Shown piece by piece: positions 17,352-26,497 of a DNA stretch of 64,000 bases (within the stretch, counting starts at the first letter, position 1; every line of letters begins with the position of its first letter). The DNA comes from Limnohabitans sp. Rim28 (GTDB lineage: Bacteria; Pseudomonadota; Gammaproteobacteria; Burkholderiales; Burkholderiaceae_C), in NCBI RefSeq assembly GCF_000293865.2, contig NZ_ALKN02000001.1, forward strand, positions 1 through 64,000. The letters are read 5' to 3'. The notes below the pieces were generated by a model. It ran no database searches, was not told where the DNA came from, and saw nothing but the letters and a program-made list of their open reading frames with translations. The position numbers were made by a program, and so were the translations under genes.

Positions 17352-19271
17352 ATGGTTCAAATTACGTTACCCGACGGTTCATTGCGAGACTTTTCAGGTC
17401 CTGTCACGGTCGCAGAGGTAGCGGCTTCTATTGGCGCAGGCTTGGCCAAAGCGGCTTTGGGCGGAAAAGTCAATGGCCAATTGGTGGATGCCAGTTTTGT
17501 CATGACTGCCGACGCCAAGTTGTCCATCATCACCGCCAAGGATCCGGAAGGCTTGGATCTGATTCGCCACTCTTCGGCGCATTTGTTGGCCTACGCGGTC
17601 AAAAGCTTGTTTCCTGAGGCACAAGTCACCATTGGTCCTGTGATTGACAACGGGTTTTATTACGATTTTTCTTACTCGCGACCATTCACCCCGGAAGATT
17701 TGGTCGCCATTGAAAAGAAAATGACGGACTTGGCTGCCAAGGATGAGCCTGTGGTGCGACGTGTTTTGCCACGTGATGAAGCTGTGGCTTATTTCAAAAG
17801 TTTGGGAGAACACTACAAGGCCGAGATCATTGGTTCTATCCCCGCGGGAGAACAGGTCAGCCTCTACCGTGAAGGTGAATTCGAAGACTTGTGCCGCGGA
17901 CCTCATGTGCCCAGCACTGGAAAACTGAAGCACTTTAAGTTGATGAAGGTTGCGGGTGCTTATTGGCGCGGTGACAGCAAAAACGAAATGTTGCAGCGCG
18001 TCTACGGCACAGCTTGGGCCAGCAAAGACGATTTACAACTTTATTTGACGCGTCTTGAAGAAGCTGAAAAGCGAGACCACCGCAAATTGGGCCGAGAGCT
18101 GGATTTGTTCCACATCGACGAACATGCGCCCGGTTTGGTCTTTTGGCATCCCAAGGGTTGGACCGTCTGGCAAACCGTTGAGCAGTACATGCGCCAAGTC
18201 TACCGTGACAGTGGCTACCAAGAGGTCAAGGGCCCGCAGTTGCTCGACAAAACCCTCTGGGAAAAAACGGGTCATTGGGACAAATACCGTGACAACATGT
18301 TCACCACCGAGTCTGAAAAGCGCGATTACGCTTTGAAGCCGATGAACTGCCCAGGCCACATCCTGATCTTCAAGCAAGGCATGAAGAGTTACCGTGACCT
18401 GCCACTGCGCTACGGTGAATTTGGCCAATGTCACCGCAACGAGCCATCAGGAGGTTTGCACGGCATCATGCGTGTTCGTGGTTTCACGCAGGATGATGGT
18501 CACATCTTTTGCACGGAAAACCAAATCTTGCCCGAGTGCGATGACTTCACCAAGGTGCTTAAAAAAGTCTATGCCGATTTTGGTTTCGACAACATTCTTT
18601 ATAAGGTCTCCACACGACCTGCTGCGCGGATCGGCTCGGATGAATTGTGGGACAAAGCCGAAAAGGCGTTGATGGACAGTCTACGCCACTCGGGTTGTGA
18701 TTTCGTCATTTCCGAGGGCGACGGTGCTTTTTATGGCCCCAAAATCGAATACACGCTCAAAGACGCCATTGGGCGTGAGTGGCAGTGCGGAACGATTCAG
18801 GTCGATTTCAACTTGTCTGAGCGCTTGGATGCTGAGTATGTGGCCGAAGACGGCTCGCGCCAACGTCCCGTCATCCTGCACAGGGCCATAGTGGGCAGCA
18901 TGGAGCGGTTCATCGGTATTTTGGTGGAGCAACATGCCGGTGCCTTGCCCACCTGGTTGGCTCCTGTGCAAATTTCCGTGCTCAATATCACCGATGCGCA
19001 GGCCGATTACTGTCGTGAAATCGCTGCAAAACTCCAAAAATCAGTGTCAAATCAAGGCCTTAGGGTCGATTTGGACCTGCGTAACGAGAAAATCACGTAT
19101 AAAATACGCGAGCATTCATTGCAAAAGCTGCCTTACATCCTTGTCGCAGGTGACAAAGAAAAGGCAGCAGGTACCGTCGCTGTGCGCGCCCGAGGCAACA
19201 AAGACCTCGGTGTGATGTCGATCGATGCGTTCATTGAACTCATCGCTGCCGACATTGCTTCTAAAGCATGA
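17352..19271 (+). CDS. thrS: Threonine--tRNA ligase
   Basis: A class II aminoacyl-tRNA synthetase of 639 residues that charges tRNA-Thr. Domains: N-terminal TGS (VQITLPDGS), the editing domain with [12 protein letters not shown] and the metal-site [12 protein letters not shown], the catalytic core with [10 protein letters not shown] and [15 protein letters not shown] (motif 2), and the C-terminal anticodon-binding domain. The start giving [10 protein letters not shown] aligns with E. coli ThrS; an ATG six bases upstream is also possible, and neither has a clear ribosome site. The 226 bases before it are AT-rich and carry no recognisable T-box or other riboswitch. It leads the thrS-infC-rpmI-rplT-pheS-pheT-ihfA cluster. 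Confidence 0.96.
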   Translation: MVQITLPDGSLRDFSGPVTVAEVAASIGAGLAKAALGGKVNGQLVDASFVMTADAKLSIITAKDPEGLDLIRHSSAHLLAYAVKSLFPEAQVTIGPVIDNGFYYDFSYSRPFTPEDLVAIEKKMTDLAAKDEPVVRRVLPRDEAVAYFKSLGEHYKAEIIGSIPAGEQVSLYREGEFEDLCRGPHVPSTGKLKHFKLMKVAGAYWRGDSKNEMLQRVYGTAWASKDDLQLYLTRLEEAEKRDHRKLGRELDLFHIDEHAPGLVFWHPKGWTVWQTVEQYMRQVYRDSGYQEVKGPQLLDKTLWEKTGHWDKYRDNMFTTESEKRDYALKPMNCPGHILIFKQGMKSYRDLPLRYGEFGQCHRNEPSGGLHGIMRVRGFTQDDGHIFCTENQILPECDDFTKVLKKVYADFGFDNILYKVSTRPAARIGSDELWDKAEKALMDSLRHSGCDFVISEGDGAFYGPKIEYTLKDAIGREWQCGTIQVDFNLSERLDAEYVAEDGSRQRPVILHRAIVGSMERFIGILVEQHAGALPTWLAPVQISVLNITDAQADYCREIAAKLQKSVSNQGLRVDLDLRNEKITYKIREHSLQKLPYILVAGDKEKAAGTVAVRARGNKDLGVMSIDAFIELIAADIASKA

Positions 19272-19357
19272 AGGTGAGTTTCGCCACAAGCTTTGGCCCG
19301 TGGGCACAAAGATGGATAGGCTGCTTTTCGCAGTTTTGTTCCGTAAAGGATTGAGTC

Positions 19358-19954
19358 ATCGCTACCGAATTTCGTGATCGTCGCCAACGCGAAGAACGTA
19401 AACACCGTTTGAACCGTGAAATCATGGCCCCTGAGGTTCGTGTTTCCGGCCCTGAAAATGAGCCCATGGGCATTTTGTCTTTGGCTGAAGCTCTGCGACT
19501 TGCAGGTGAGATGGACGTGGACTTGGTTGAAATTGCCGCCACAGCCGTACCACCTGTCTGCCGCTTGATGGATTACGGCAAGTTCAAGTACCAAGAGCAA
19601 AAGCGTGCGGCAGAAGCCAAAGCCAAGCAAACGGTCATTGACATCAAAGAAGTCAAATTTCGGCCAGGTACTGACGATGGTGACTACAACATCAAGATGC
19701 GCAACATCCGTCGCTTTTTGACAGATGGTGACAAATGCAAGATCACATTGCGATTTCGCGGTCGTGAGATCACCCACCAAGAATTGGGTTTGGCACTCCT
19801 TAACCGGATACGCGATGAATTGGCTGACACGATCATCGTTGAGCAGTTTCCCAAGTTGGAAGGCCGTCAGATGATCATGATGATTGCCCCAGGCCGTAAA
19901 AAGCCCGCAAGTGGCAAAACAAGCGACTCGCCTTCACCGGCCGAATCGGTTTGA
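19358..19954 (+). CDS. infC: Translation initiation factor IF-3, ATC start codon
   Basis: A 198-residue IF-3 that binds the 30S subunit and checks start codon and initiator tRNA. The homologous reading begins [27 protein letters not shown], and the only codon able to start it is ATC at 19358-19360, seven bases after AAAGGA. A rare AUU/AUC start is a known feature of infC: IF-3 discriminates against such codons and so represses its own synthesis. A later in-frame TTG (19409) would delete 17 conserved basic residues. N- and C-domains are complete ([24 protein letters not shown]). A hairpin follows, then rpmI. Confidence 0.95.
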   Translation: MATEFRDRRQREERKHRLNREIMAPEVRVSGPENEPMGILSLAEALRLAGEMDVDLVEIAATAVPPVCRLMDYGKFKYQEQKRAAEAKAKQTVIDIKEVKFRPGTDDGDYNIKMRNIRRFLTDGDKCKITLRFRGREITHQELGLALLNRIRDELADTIIVEQFPKLEGRQMIMMIAPGRKKPASGKTSDSPSPAESV

Positions 19955-19986
19955 AAGAATTTAACCTGTCTTAGGGCGGGTTGGGT

Positions 19987-20012
19987 CAAAAACAGCCCCT
20001 GGGTTGTTTTTG
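19987..20012 (+). other. Stem-loop between infC and rpmI
   Basis: An 11-bp stem (arms 19987-19997 and 20002-20012, one G-U pair) with a CCTG loop lies in the 133-base infC-rpmI gap. No strong U-run follows. In other bacteria this leader is where L20 binds to repress rpmI-rplT, so it may be a regulatory or processing element. Confidence 0.5.
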
Positions 20013-20087
20013 TTAAAAGTGGCTCGGGGCCAACAAGGCTGCATTTTTTTGCAGACGCCTCACGAGCACAATGAAAGGAGCATTGAT

Positions 20088-20291
20088 ATGCCCAAGATGA
20101 AGACCAAAAGCAGTGCCAAAAAGCGCTTCCGTGTTCGTCCAGGTGGAACCGTTAAACGCGGCCAAGCCTTCAAACGTCACATCCTGACCAAGAAGACCAC
20201 CAAAAACAAGCGTCACCTTCGCGGTTCCGTGTCTGTGCATGAGACCAATATGGGTCACATCGCACAAATGCTGCCGATGGCTGGCCTGTAA
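20088..20291 (+). CDS. rpmI: 50S ribosomal protein L35
   Basis: A 67-residue basic ribosomal protein (bL35). It begins [20 protein letters not shown] and has the conserved [14 protein letters not shown] stretch. A clear AAAGGAG ribosome site precedes the ATG. It is 25 bases from rplT, its constant partner; in E. coli both are repressed by L20 binding the leader of this gene. Confidence 0.97.
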   Translation: MPKMKTKSSAKKRFRVRPGGTVKRGQAFKRHILTKKTTKNKRHLRGSVSVHETNMGHIAQMLPMAGL

Positions 20292-20316
20292 TCACTGACG
20301 AACAAGGAGAATAAAT

Positions 20317-20679
20317 ATGCCTCGCGTTAAACGTGGTGTAACGGCACGCGCCCGTCACAAGAAAGTTTTGGCCCTTGCAAAAGGTTTCCGCGGTCGCCGC
20401 GGCAACGTCTTCCGTATCGCCAAACAGGCGGTGATGAAGGCTGGCCAATACGCCTACCGTGACCGCCGCACCAAAAAGCGTGTGTTCCGTCAGTTGTGGA
20501 TTGCCCGTATCAACGCCGCTGCGCGTGAATACGGTCTGACCTACAGCCAATTCGCCAACGGCCTGAAGAAGGCTGCCATTGAGATCGACCGTAAGATGCT
20601 GGCGGACATCGCTGTGCACGACAAGGCCGCTTTTGCTGGCATCGTGAACCAAGTCAAAGCCAAATTGGCCGCAGCTTGA
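20317..20679 (+). CDS. rplT: 50S ribosomal protein L20
   Basis: A 120-residue basic protein (bL20) needed early in 50S assembly. It has the canonical start [18 protein letters not shown] and motif [31 protein letters not shown] precedes the ATG. It is followed by a UUCG hairpin and then a strong terminator-like stem-loop before pheS, so expression of pheST may be partly uncoupled from the ribosomal genes. Confidence 0.98.
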   Translation: MPRVKRGVTARARHKKVLALAKGFRGRRGNVFRIAKQAVMKAGQYAYRDRRTKKRVFRQLWIARINAAAREYGLTYSQFANGLKKAAIEIDRKMLADIAVHDKAAFAGIVNQVKAKLAAA

Positions 20680-20691
20680 GTCCATGAGTGA

Positions 20692-20711
20692 CACCGGCCT
20701 TCGGGCCTGTG
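20692..20711 (+). other. UUCG-capped hairpin after rplT
   Basis: GGCC-TTCG-GGCC extended outward by CAC/GTG with one mismatch. It sits 12 bases after the rplT stop and 14 bases before the terminator stem. There is no U-run, so it is probably a 3'-end stabiliser or part of an alternative fold with the next stem-loop. Confidence 0.5.
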
Positions 20712-20725
20712 CCACGCACTCGATC

Positions 20726-20764
20726 AAAGGGATTGAGGCTCGCAAAAGCTTCAATCCCTTTTTT
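20726..20764 (+). terminator. Terminator or attenuator between rplT and pheS
   Basis: A 14-bp stem (AAAGGGATTGAGGC paired with GCTTCAATCCCTTT, one G-U pair) with an eight-base loop and a T6 tract. This is a strong intrinsic terminator placed 35 bases before pheS. E. coli has a Phe-codon attenuator (pheM) at the same place, but no matching leader peptide is convincing here. Confidence 0.8.
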
Positions 20765-20798
20765 GTTCTTTTTAAACAGATCACCGATCCTCCACACC

Positions 20799-21836
20799 AT
20801 GAACGAGCTGGACACCCTGCTTGAAACCGCCCGCCAGAGTTTTGCGCAGGCACTGACACCTGCTGACCTTGAAAACGCCAAAGCCCAGTTTTTGGGTAAA
20901 GCCGGTCGCTTGACTGAAATGATGAAGGGCATGGGCGCTCTGAGCGTGGAAGACAAGAAAACCCGTGGCGCGTCCATCAACCTGGCCAAGCAAGCGATCG
21001 AAGCCGCTTTGACCGATCGTCGTCAGGCTTTGCAAGACGCAGAATTGCAAGCGCAACTCAAGGCCGAAGCGCTGGACGTCAGCTTGCCCGGCCGTGGCGC
21101 CATTCAAGGCGGACTTCATCCGGTATCGCTCACACTCGAACGTGTCGAGCAGATTTTTGGCTCCATGGGCTTTGAGGTGGCCCAAGGCCCTGAGATCGAG
21201 ACCGACTGGTTCAACTTCACCGCGCTCAATACGCCCGAAGATCACCCAGCCCGTTCCATGCACGACACCTTCTATGTCGAAGGCGGTCACCTGCTGCGCA
21301 CACACACCAGCCCCATGCAAATTCGACATGCTGTGCAGCATGTCAAGCGCTATCGAAACCAGATTGATGCGGGTCAACCCATGCCGGAGATCCGTGTGAT
21401 CGCCCCTGGTAGAACTTACCGTGTGGATTCTGATGCGACCCATTCGCCCATGTTTCACCAATGCGAAGGCCTCTGGATTGGTGAGAACGTGAGTTTCAAA
21501 GACCTGAAAGTGGTGGTCACTGATTTTTGTCGCACCTTCTTCGAAAGCGACGACTTGGTGTTGCGATTCCGCCCCAGTTTCTTCCCCTTCACTGAACCCA
21601 GTGCCGAGATTGACATTCAATTCCAAAACGGGCCGCTCGCTGGTCGCTGGCTTGAAGTCGGTGGCTCTGGCCAAGTTCACCCCAACGTGGTGATCAACAT
21701 GGGTTTGGACCCTGAACGCTTCATCGGCTTTGCCTTTGGCATGGGGATGGACCGTTTCACCATGCTGCGCTATGGCGTGAACGACTTGCGTCTCTTTTTT
21801 GACGGCGATGTGCGTTTCCTGAGTCAATTCCAATAA
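20799..21836 (+). CDS. pheS: Phenylalanine--tRNA ligase alpha subunit
   Basis: The 345-residue catalytic subunit of the alpha2-beta2 PheRS that charges tRNA-Phe. An N-terminal coiled coil ([18 protein letters not shown]) is followed by the class II core with [19 protein letters not shown], motif 2 (the [12 protein letters not shown] to PGRTYRVD region), the [14 protein letters not shown] phenylalanine-pocket segment, and motif 3 [17 protein letters not shown]. The ATG at the NELDTLL start is chosen; the frame is open upstream through the terminator but that part is not homologous. The ribosome site is weak. pheT follows after 72 bases. Confidence 0.97.
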   Translation: MNELDTLLETARQSFAQALTPADLENAKAQFLGKAGRLTEMMKGMGALSVEDKKTRGASINLAKQAIEAALTDRRQALQDAELQAQLKAEALDVSLPGRGAIQGGLHPVSLTLERVEQIFGSMGFEVAQGPEIETDWFNFTALNTPEDHPARSMHDTFYVEGGHLLRTHTSPMQIRHAVQHVKRYRNQIDAGQPMPEIRVIAPGRTYRVDSDATHSPMFHQCEGLWIGENVSFKDLKVVVTDFCRTFFESDDLVLRFRPSFFPFTEPSAEIDIQFQNGPLAGRWLEVGGSGQVHPNVVINMGLDPERFIGFAFGMGMDRFTMLRYGVNDLRLFFDGDVRFLSQFQ

Positions 21837-21908
21837 GCCTGTTCCCGATATTCCTGAATGCCTGCCGCGCGGCGTGTGCCGTGTAGCGAAACGTAGTGAG
21901 TTCTGCAC

Positions 21909-24338
21909 ATGCAATTTCCTGAATCCTGGTTGCGCGAGTTCTGCAACCCAAACCTGACGACCCAGCAACTGGCCGATACCTTGACCATGGCGGGTTTAGA
22001 AGTGGAAGAGCTTGAGCCGGTGGCGCCGCCGTTCACCGGTATCGTGGTCGGAGAAATCAAGGAGGCCGTGCAGCACCCCAATGCTGACCGCTTGCGTGTG
22101 TGTCAGGTCGATGTGGGGCAGGGCGCTTTGCTCAACATTGTGTGTGGTGCGCCCAATGCACGTGTGGGTATTCGCGTGCCTTGTGCCATGGTGGGGGCCG
22201 AATTGCCGCCGGGTGAAGACGGCAAACCTTTCCTGATCAAGGTCGGTAAGCTGCGCGGCGTTGAAAGCCAGGGCATGCTGTGCTCGGCCAAGGAACTGAA
22301 GATTGCAGATGACCACGGCGGCCTGCTGGAGTTGCCTGCCGACGCCCCATTGGGTCAGGACATTCGCCAGTATCTGAACCTGGACGACACCCTGATGACG
22401 CTCAAGCTCACGCCCAACTTGGCGCATTGCTTGAGCGTTTATGGCATCGCCCGCGAAGTATCGGCCTTGACCGGTGCGCCGTTGAAGGCTCCGACCTTTC
22501 CCTCTGTGGCGCCGCACATCACGGACACTCTGGCCGTCCATGTGCAGGCCAGCGATTTGTGTGGTCGCTTCAGCGGCCGCGTGGTCAAGGGCGTGAACAC
22601 CCAGGCCCAAACACCTCAGTGGATGGTGGACCGATTGGCCCGTTGTGGTCAGCGCAGTGTGAGCCCCTTGGTGGACATCTCCAACTACGTGATGTTCGAG
22701 CTCGGCCGCCCCTCGCACATTTTCGACCTCGACAAGATCCACGGTGGCTTGCAGGTGCGCTGGGGCAAGCCCGGCGAATCCCTCAAGTTGCTCAACGGCA
22801 ACACCGTGACCGTGGACGTCAAGGTGGGCGTGATCGCCGATGACCGCCAGGTTGAGTCGCTGGCGGGCATCATGGGCGGCGACGCCACCGCCGTGTCCGA
22901 TGACACCCAAAATATTTACATCGAAGCTGCGTTCTGGTGGCCTACCGCGATTGCGGGCCGTTCGCGACGCTATAACTTCTCGACCGATGCCGGTCACCGA
23001 TTCGAGCGCGGTGTGGACCCTCAGCTCACGGTCGAGCACATTGAACGCATCACCCGTTTGGTGCTGGACATTTGTGGCACGCCCGAAACGAAGGTCGGCC
23101 CCATCGATGACCAGACGCTGAACATTCCCCAGTCTCAGCCGGTCACGCTGCGTGTGGCTCGTGCCAACAAGGTGATTGGCATGCCGCTGACACAAAAGCA
23201 GTGCGCCGATGCGCTGCGCGGTCTGGGCCTTCAAGTGGCCGAAGGCGAAGGTACGGTGACCGTGACGCCCCCGAGCTTCCGCTTTGACCTGCAGATCGAA
23301 GAAGACCTGATTGAGGAAGTCGCCCGCATGGTCGGCTACAACAACCTGCCAACGAACCCACCTCTGGCCCCCATAATCGCCAAAGTGCGTTTGGAGACTG
23401 AACGCAGCCCGTCTTCCGTGCGCCGCGCCATTGCCGCCCTGGGATACCAGGAAACCATCAACTACAGCTTTGTCGAAGACAGCTGGGAGCGCGATCTGGC
23501 GGGCAACGTCAATCCGATCCGCCTGCTCAATCCGATCGCCAGCCAGATGAGCGTGATGCGCTCAAGCTTGATTGGTTCGCTGCTGCAGGTGGTCAAGTTC
23601 AACACCGACCGTAAGGCTGACCGTGTGCGCGTCTTCGAGCTTGGCCGTGTGTTTTTGCGCAAACCTGAGGTGCAAAGCACCGACACCACCGTAGAAGGGT
23701 TTGACCAGCCAATGCGTGTGGCCGGCATGGCCTGGGGACCGATCGAGCCTTTGGGCTGGCAAGGCAAGGCCCGCAACGTTGACTTTTACGACGCCAAGGC
23801 CGATGTTGAGCGGCTGTTGGCGCCTCGAAAGGCCGAATTTTTGGCCGCCGAACACCCCGCCATGCATCCTGGCCGTTCAGCATGTGTGATGCTGGACGGT
23901 GAAATCATCGGCCATGTGGGCGAATTACACCCGCGTTGGCGTCAAGCCTGGGAGCTGACCAGTGCACCCGTGGTGTTTGAGTTGTCGCTCAACGCCGTGA
24001 TTGCCAGAAACGTGCCTGTGGCGCAATCTGTGGCCAAGCACCAGCCGGTGGAGCGTGACATCGCTGTCATTGTTCAAGATCAGGTCACACATGGCCAATT
24101 GATGGCGGCTATCCATGCCGCGCCGACTCAGGGCTTGCTGCGCAATGCGGTTTTGTTTGACATTTACCGGCCAAAAGCTGAAACCACCGGCGGCTTGGCC
24201 TCGGGTGAGAAGAGCTTGGCAGTGCGGTTGACGCTGCACAGTGACGAGGCCACACTCACAGACGCACAAATCGAGGCGGTCATGGATGGCGTGATGTCTT
24301 CTTTATCGCACCAGCTGGCTGCTCGTCTTCGCTCTTGA
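21909..24338 (+). CDS. pheT: Phenylalanine--tRNA ligase beta subunit
   Basis: The 809-residue large subunit of PheRS. It begins MQFPESWLREFCNP, followed by a tRNA-binding OB domain (residues about 40-150: GIVVGEIKEAVQHPNADRLRVCQVDVG), the B3/B4 editing module (RCGQRSVSPLVDISNYVMFELGRPSHIFDLDKI), the B5 domain, a class II-like core, and a C-terminal ferredoxin-fold anticodon-binding domain (HQPVERDIAVIVQ). Full length for the family. It is 9 bases upstream of ihfA, as in many proteobacteria, so IHF alpha is likely co-transcribed. Confidence 0.97.
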   Translation: MQFPESWLREFCNPNLTTQQLADTLTMAGLEVEELEPVAPPFTGIVVGEIKEAVQHPNADRLRVCQVDVGQGALLNIVCGAPNARVGIRVPCAMVGAELPPGEDGKPFLIKVGKLRGVESQGMLCSAKELKIADDHGGLLELPADAPLGQDIRQYLNLDDTLMTLKLTPNLAHCLSVYGIAREVSALTGAPLKAPTFPSVAPHITDTLAVHVQASDLCGRFSGRVVKGVNTQAQTPQWMVDRLARCGQRSVSPLVDISNYVMFELGRPSHIFDLDKIHGGLQVRWGKPGESLKLLNGNTVTVDVKVGVIADDRQVESLAGIMGGDATAVSDDTQNIYIEAAFWWPTAIAGRSRRYNFSTDAGHRFERGVDPQLTVEHIERITRLVLDICGTPETKVGPIDDQTLNIPQSQPVTLRVARANKVIGMPLTQKQCADALRGLGLQVAEGEGTVTVTPPSFRFDLQIEEDLIEEVARMVGYNNLPTNPPLAPIIAKVRLETERSPSSVRRAIAALGYQETINYSFVEDSWERDLAGNVNPIRLLNPIASQMSVMRSSLIGSLLQVVKFNTDRKADRVRVFELGRVFLRKPEVQSTDTTVEGFDQPMRVAGMAWGPIEPLGWQGKARNVDFYDAKADVERLLAPRKAEFLAAEHPAMHPGRSACVMLDGEIIGHVGELHPRWRQAWELTSAPVVFELSLNAVIARNVPVAQSVAKHQPVERDIAVIVQDQVTHGQLMAAIHAAPTQGLLRNAVLFDIYRPKAETTGGLASGEKSLAVRLTLHSDEATLTDAQIEAVMDGVMSSLSHQLAARLRS

Positions 24339-24347
24339 GATTGACCC

Positions 24348-24698
24348 ATGCAAATCAGTTTTGAATCCCTTGAAACGCCGGCGCTGACCAAAGCGCATTT
24401 GGCCGATTTGTTGTTTGAGCAAATTGGCTTGAACAAACGCGAGTCCAAAGACATGGTGGATGCGTTTTTTGATCTGGTGGTGGAACAGTTGATCGCTGGT
24501 GAAGAAGTCAAAATTTCAGGTTTTGGCAACTTCCAGATTCGCACCAAGGCTGCAAGGCCTGGTCGCAATCCGCGCACCGGAGAATTGATTCCTATTGATG
24601 CACGTCGTGTTGCCACCTTCCATGCCAGCCATAAACTCAAAGCATTGATTCAGGGCGATACCGTTGAAGACGATGGTGTGGAGATGGTGGGCCGCTGA
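24348..24698 (+). CDS. ihfA: Integration host factor subunit alpha
   Basis: A 116-residue HU/IHF-family DNA-bending protein that works as a heterodimer with IhfB in replication, recombination and promoter architecture. It has [11 protein letters not shown], the beta-arm [22 protein letters not shown] with the intercalating proline, and [25 protein letters not shown]. Compared with the 99-residue E. coli protein it has about 12 extra N-terminal residues ([12 protein letters not shown]) and a short acidic C-terminal tail. The pheT-ihfA arrangement is classical and supports the alpha assignment over HU. Confidence 0.95.
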   Translation: MQISFESLETPALTKAHLADLLFEQIGLNKRESKDMVDAFFDLVVEQLIAGEEVKISGFGNFQIRTKAARPGRNPRTGELIPIDARRVATFHASHKLKALIQGDTVEDDGVEMVGR

Positions 24699-24718
24699 AT
24701 TGTTTCAAGGAGCCTGTC

Positions 24719-25057
24719 GTGTTGTTCAAATTCAAATCCAAAATCACCAGTGATCTGATCATGCTGGAAGCAGACGGCAGAAGGCTGCTCAAAATCATGC
24801 TGGGGGATGACCCGGTCAAAGGGATTGTTCTCAGCCAAGACATGCCCATGGTGCTGGCCAAATTGGAGTCAGCGGTGGCCCAAGACGAAGCCCTTCGGGC
24901 TCAGAGAAGTCAAAACGCCAAAAACGAGGGTGTTCTCGACGGCCATCAACCGGGTTCAGAGACCGATGCTGTGCGCCTCGCTCAGCGAGCGAGCCCCATG
25001 ATCAAATTGCTCAAACAATGTGTGGCCAACCCAACGGACCTGGTTTGGGGTGTTTGA
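24719..25057 (+). CDS. DUF1840 domain protein
   Basis: A 112-residue protein of the DUF1840 family, recognised from MLFKFKSKITSDLIMLEADGRRLLKIM, the conserved start of this betaproteobacterial family, and the ending RASPMIKLLKQCVANPTDLVWGV. The role is unknown. It appears to start at GTG with AAGGAG at the right distance; TTG is the next codon. No signal peptide or membrane segment. It follows ihfA by 20 bases on the same strand and converges on the DUF192 gene with only two bases between stops and no terminator. Confidence 0.82.
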   Translation: MLFKFKSKITSDLIMLEADGRRLLKIMLGDDPVKGIVLSQDMPMVLAKLESAVAQDEALRAQRSQNAKNEGVLDGHQPGSETDAVRLAQRASPMIKLLKQCVANPTDLVWGV

Positions 25058-25059
25058 GA

Positions 25060-25563
25060 TCAGTTGGGTCGTTTCACGAAGATTTGACCGTTCAACTTGA
25101 AGCCTGGCTTGATTTGTCGTTTGGCAAACCAGCCTTGGTTCATTTCAAGCACAAAACGCACGGGTTTCGTGGAACAGTGTGAATCGTCGTTCATGGGTTT
25201 CATGTCTGCCAGGTTGACGATGGTGCCGTCATCCTCTAAAAATGCTGCCGTCAGGGGTATCAGCGTGTTGCGCATCCAAAAACACTGGGTGCTGGGCTGG
25301 TCAAAGACGAACAACATCCCTTCGTGCTGTGGCATGTCTTTTCGCCACATCAGGCCAATCTGGCGTTGCTCGGGCGTGAGGGCCAGTTGGACATCCAAAC
25401 GGTGCATGCCCGCCATCAATTGTGTTCGTTCCAAAGACATTTGCGGGTTATTTTGGGCGTTCACTTGAGCCCCTAAAAACAAGACCTCAAAGCCTAAAAC
25501 ACCGACCAAGAGCAGGCTTGGGCGAACTGAAAAAATGCGGTACAAAAAAGGGCAGCGGTTCAT
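25060..25563 (-). CDS. DUF192 family exported protein
   Basis: A 167-residue DUF192 protein. The N-terminus looks like a signal peptide (hydrophobic SLLLVGVLGFEVLFLG, cleavage suggested after AQVNA at residue 36). The DUF192 core follows: LDVQLALTPEQRQIGLMWR, MPQHEGMLFVF, CFWMRNTLIPL. The family has no proven biochemical function. An alternative ATG at 25650 overlaps the cspD stop (TGATG) and would add 29 residues ahead of the signal-like segment; the shorter form gives a more normal signal peptide, but no good ribosome site marks either. Likely co-transcribed with cspD. Confidence 0.8.
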   Translation of the reverse strand: MNRCPFLYRIFSVRPSLLLVGVLGFEVLFLGAQVNAQNNPQMSLERTQLMAGMHRLDVQLALTPEQRQIGLMWRKDMPQHEGMLFVFDQPSTQCFWMRNTLIPLTAAFLEDDGTIVNLADMKPMNDDSHCSTKPVRFVLEMNQGWFAKRQIKPGFKLNGQIFVKRPN

Positions 25564-25649
25564 AAGAGGGCACAAAAAGGGGGATTGCAAAATCAAAGCA
25601 TAAATGATTGGCCCCCGTACCTGGCCGTCAAAGGCAGAAAACAAAGGCA

Positions 25650-25922
25650 TCAAACGCCGGGTGCGTCCTTTAGCGGTGGTTCTGCGTCCCCGTTTGAATT
25701 GCTCGGCGCTTGTGACAAGGCTTCGGCTTGAATTTGCACCGCCAAAGATCCTTTTTCGCCCTCAATCAGGTCAAACTTGACCCTTTGGCCTTCTTTGAGC
25801 GTTTTGAAACCTTCCATCTCGATCGCCGAAAAATGGGCGAAAGCATCGGCGCCACCGCCATCGGGCTGGATAAAGCCAAAACCCTTGGCATCGTTGAACC
25901 ATTTGACCGTGCCATGGGGCAT
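25650..25922 (-). CDS. cspD: Cold-shock-domain protein, CspD-like
   Basis: A 90-residue protein with one cold-shock domain. RNP1 is KGFGFI, and the RNP2 region reads FAHFSAI. The GGG-D-FAH pattern and the [11 protein letters not shown] region resemble E. coli CspD, which binds single-stranded DNA and inhibits replication in stationary phase, rather than CspA. A C-terminal extension of about 20 polar residues ([16 protein letters not shown]) is extra. GGAG lies seven bases before the ATG, and a perfect TTGACA is present at 25982-25977 on the minus strand, though its -10 partner is poor. It is divergent from clpS-clpA, the same layout as cspD-clpS-clpA in E. coli, which supports the assignment. 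Confidence 0.85.
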   Translation of the reverse strand: MPHGTVKWFNDAKGFGFIQPDGGGADAFAHFSAIEMEGFKTLKEGQRVKFDLIEGEKGSLAVQIQAEALSQAPSNSNGDAEPPLKDAPGV

Positions 25923-26074
25923 GCGATGTCTCCGTTATTGATCTGATAAATCAGTTTGTGTAGTTCTTGATGAATTTGTCAATGTGAGGTTTTCCCGGGG
26001 GCTATTTTGGCCACAGCTTATAAAGACTTTTCAGGTCCCAGCCTTGAAGGGCTTCAAAGCATCGATAGAATGAA

Positions 26075-26437
26075 ATGATGGCAACGAAAAAACCTCTAAA
26101 TCCGACGCTGCCGACTGAGACCCCCCGAGCGCCCGATGGTGGCGATGCGGTGGTCCTTGAGCGGCGTGCCCAAAAAATTGAACCACCTCAGATGTACCAG
26201 GTGGCGATGTTGAATGACGATTTCACGCCGATGGAGTTTGTTGTGATGGTCATTCAAGAGTTTTTCAGCAAAGACCGCGAAGCGGCTACGCAAATCATGC
26301 TCAAAATCCATTTGGACGGCAAAGGCGTTTGCGGTGTCTATTCCCGTGATGTTGCTGCCACCAAGGTGGACCAAGTTCTGGACGCCGCCAAACAAGCGGG
26401 GCATCCCCTTCAATGTGTCAGTGAGCCCCTTGAATAA
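26075..26437 (+). CDS. clpS: ClpS, N-degron adaptor of ClpAP
   Basis: A 120-residue adaptor that delivers proteins with destabilising N-terminal residues to ClpA. The conserved core is seen: [24 protein letters not shown] with the LNDDFTPM recognition pocket, and [24 protein letters not shown]. The N-terminal 30 residues are flexible, as usual. Two adjacent ATG codons (26075, 26078) are possible starts. clpA follows after 60 bases, giving the classical clpS-clpA operon. Confidence 0.95.
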   Translation: MMATKKPLNPTLPTETPRAPDGGDAVVLERRAQKIEPPQMYQVAMLNDDFTPMEFVVMVIQEFFSKDREAATQIMLKIHLDGKGVCGVYSRDVAATKVDQVLDAAKQAGHPLQCVSEPLE

Positions 26438-26497
26438 GCGGCCATGTTCCCCATCTCCCCATCATCTCTATTACTCAGCAAGGCATAAGGAAATCAC

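Noticed and set aside
17166-17360. 64-codon minus-strand frame upstream of icd
   Set aside because: It overlaps the thrS start in antisense and has no homology or ribosome site.
20684-20830. Possible Phe-rich leader peptide before pheS (ATG at 20684)
   Set aside because: The Phe codons (SFNPFFVLF) fall in and after the 3' arm of the terminator instead of before it, so ribosome stalling could not control the stem as in pheM. No ribosome site is evident.
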